NCBI GenBank assembly: GCA_021845945.1
Contig: JAJZRD010000036.1
Coordinates: 1-22,097 of the forward strand
DNA from: Chloroflexota bacterium
Lineage (GTDB): Bacteria > Chloroflexota > UBA6077
Direction of reading: 5' to 3'
Length of the DNA stretch: 22,097 nucleotides
Each line of letters opens with the position of its first letter. The stretch's first letter is position 1. Positions 21,289-22,097 of this stretch are shown here, piece after piece. The notes under the pieces are model-generated. The model saw only the letters and a program-made list of their open reading frames with translations. It ran no database searches and was not told the DNA's origin. The translations under genes and the position numbers were made by a program.

Positions 21289-22097
21289 GTGATCGGATCC
21301 ACGAGCACTGCTGAAGCAGCCGCCCGGCGGCTCCCCAGGGTGGCGGTGGGGATGGGCGACCCGGCGGGCGTCGGCCCGGAGATAGTGGTGAAAGCGCTAT
21401 CCGACCCGACGCTCTACCAGGCCTGCGTGCCGGTGGTGATCGGGGACGCAAAGGTGCTGGCCCAGGCCCCGGGTTGGCGGGGTGGGGAGCCTCGCATCGT
21501 GCGAATCGCCGAGGTGGAGGAGGCAAGGCCGGAACCGGGTGTGGTGTACCTGCTGGACCTGGCCAACGTACCGAGCTCGGTGAAGCCGGCCGAGGTCAGT
21601 GCCGAGGGGGGACGAGCCTCGGTGGAGTACCTGACCCGAGGGGTGGAGCTGGCGATGGCCGGACGGGTGGAGGCTGTGGTATCGGCCCCCTTCAACAAGG
21701 AGGCCATGAAGAAGGGCGGCTTCCACTACCTGGACGAGTACGAGTATCTCTCGGACCTTTGCCGCGTCGACCAGTACACCGTGCTGATGGTGAGCCCCGG
21801 CTTCACCCTCGCCTCGGTGACCCTCCACGTGCCCATGCGGGAGATGGCTCGGCTCATCACCAAGGATCGGGTCCTCATGACCCTCCGCTACAGCGATGGG
21901 GCGGTCAAGGCCGCGGGGATCGCGCGGCCGAGGATCGGCGTGGCGGCGCTCAATCCCCACGCCGGTGAGGGCGGGACCCTGGGGACCGAGGAGCGGGATG
22001 CCATCCGTCCCGCCATAGAGGCTGCCCGCGCCGAGGGGATCGACGCCTATGGGCCCTTTCCTGCCGATACCTTCTTCATGACCGCTAGGGATCCGGC
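21289..22097 (+). CDS. PdxA-family 4-phosphate-hydroxyacid dehydrogenase (3' end outside window)
   Basis: The first 269 residues of a PdxA-family enzyme, about four fifths of the normal length, cut by the window edge. PdxA oxidises 4-phosphohydroxythreonine in vitamin B6 synthesis; paralogues act on threonate- or erythronate-type 4-phosphates. VAVGMGDPAGVGPEIVVKAL is diagnostic, SAPFNKEAM follows, and His180 (VTLHVPM) and His224 (LNPHAGEGG) are metal ligands. The substrate motif GHTE of true PdxA is replaced by DEYEY (149-153), so a different substrate is likely. GTG at 21289 is chosen because GGAGG (21277-21281) lies 7 bases before it. Confidence 0.88.
   Translation, partial: MIGSTSTAEAAARRLPRVAVGMGDPAGVGPEIVVKALSDPTLYQACVPVVIGDAKVLAQAPGWRGGEPRIVRIAEVEEARPEPGVVYLLDLANVPSSVKPAEVSAEGGRASVEYLTRGVELAMAGRVEAVVSAPFNKEAMKKGGFHYLDEYEYLSDLCRVDQYTVLMVSPGFTLASVTLHVPMREMARLITKDRVLMTLRYSDGAVKAAGIARPRIGVAALNPHAGEGGTLGTEERDAIRPAIEAARAEGIDAYGPFPADTFFMTARDP

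Noticed and set aside
18956..21292. A 778-residue open frame on the plus strand
   Set aside because: It is antisense to the antiporter and rhodanese, is low-complexity (Gly, Asp, His, Gln rich) as expected from a GC-rich shadow frame, and resembles no family.
21388..21400. GAAAGCGCTATC resembling the operator core
   Set aside because: It lies inside the PdxA-like coding region, lacks the second palindrome and has no promoter next to it.

Overview
The window is GC-rich bacterial DNA with strong Shine-Dalgarno sites, some GTG/TTG starts and TGA used as an ordinary stop in several genes. The gene set (CaiB/BaiF, RraA, LarA-like, UxaA-type, creatininase-type, UPF0261, Bug/TctC receptor, NMT1/SsuA-type ABC importer) and the palindromic repeats packed between genes suggest a heterotrophic bacterium of a Chloroflexota-like lineage. 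That placement is inference; there is no rRNA or tRNA here to settle it.

Layout. (1) 310-7744, plus strand: eight genes for organic/hydroxy-acid catabolism: CoA-transferase, orphan 2-oxoacid:ferredoxin oxidoreductase gamma subunit, methylmalonyl-CoA-epimerase-like VOC protein, RraA-like aldolase, D-2-hydroxyacid dehydrogenase, LarA-like nickel racemase/epimerase, and the two subunits of a UxaA/SuyAB-type lyase. (2) 14589-7829, minus strand: a LacI-family repressor heads a probable operon of creatininase-family hydrolase, UPF0261 (Tm-1-like) protein, TIM-barrel sugar isomerase/epimerase, Bug-type lipoprotein receptor and zinc alcohol dehydrogenase. (3) 18865-14828, minus strand: an SsuCBA/TauCBA-type ABC importer followed by a protein made of three tandem RidA domains. 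(4) 19411-19040, minus strand: a rhodanese whose two active-site cysteine positions are both TGA. (5) 20899-19613, minus strand: a CPA2 cation/proton antiporter behind a leader with an intrinsic terminator. (6) 21289 to the window end, plus strand: a PdxA-like dehydrogenase, cut by the edge.

Regulation can be read from the sequence. The repressor operon and the ABC/RidA operon each have a TTGACA-N17-TAnAAT promoter followed immediately by the same 29-bp element, two tandem 12-bp palindromes with centres 13 bp apart. The LacI-family protein therefore probably controls both its own operon and the importer, making regions 2 and 3 one uptake-and-degradation regulon. The substrate is unknown; a sulfonate, an N-containing hydroxy acid or a sugar acid all fit.

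Most notable: the rhodanese reads through in one frame to a normal 123-residue protein if the two TGA codons (U-T-U where the expected family motif is C-T-C) are decoded. A 7-bp hairpin with its loop 21 and 27 nt from the two TGAs fits the general bacterial SECIS layout, so this is a candidate double-selenocysteine sulfurtransferase. The triple RidA fusion, probably a covalent version of the usual homotrimer, is the second unusual protein.
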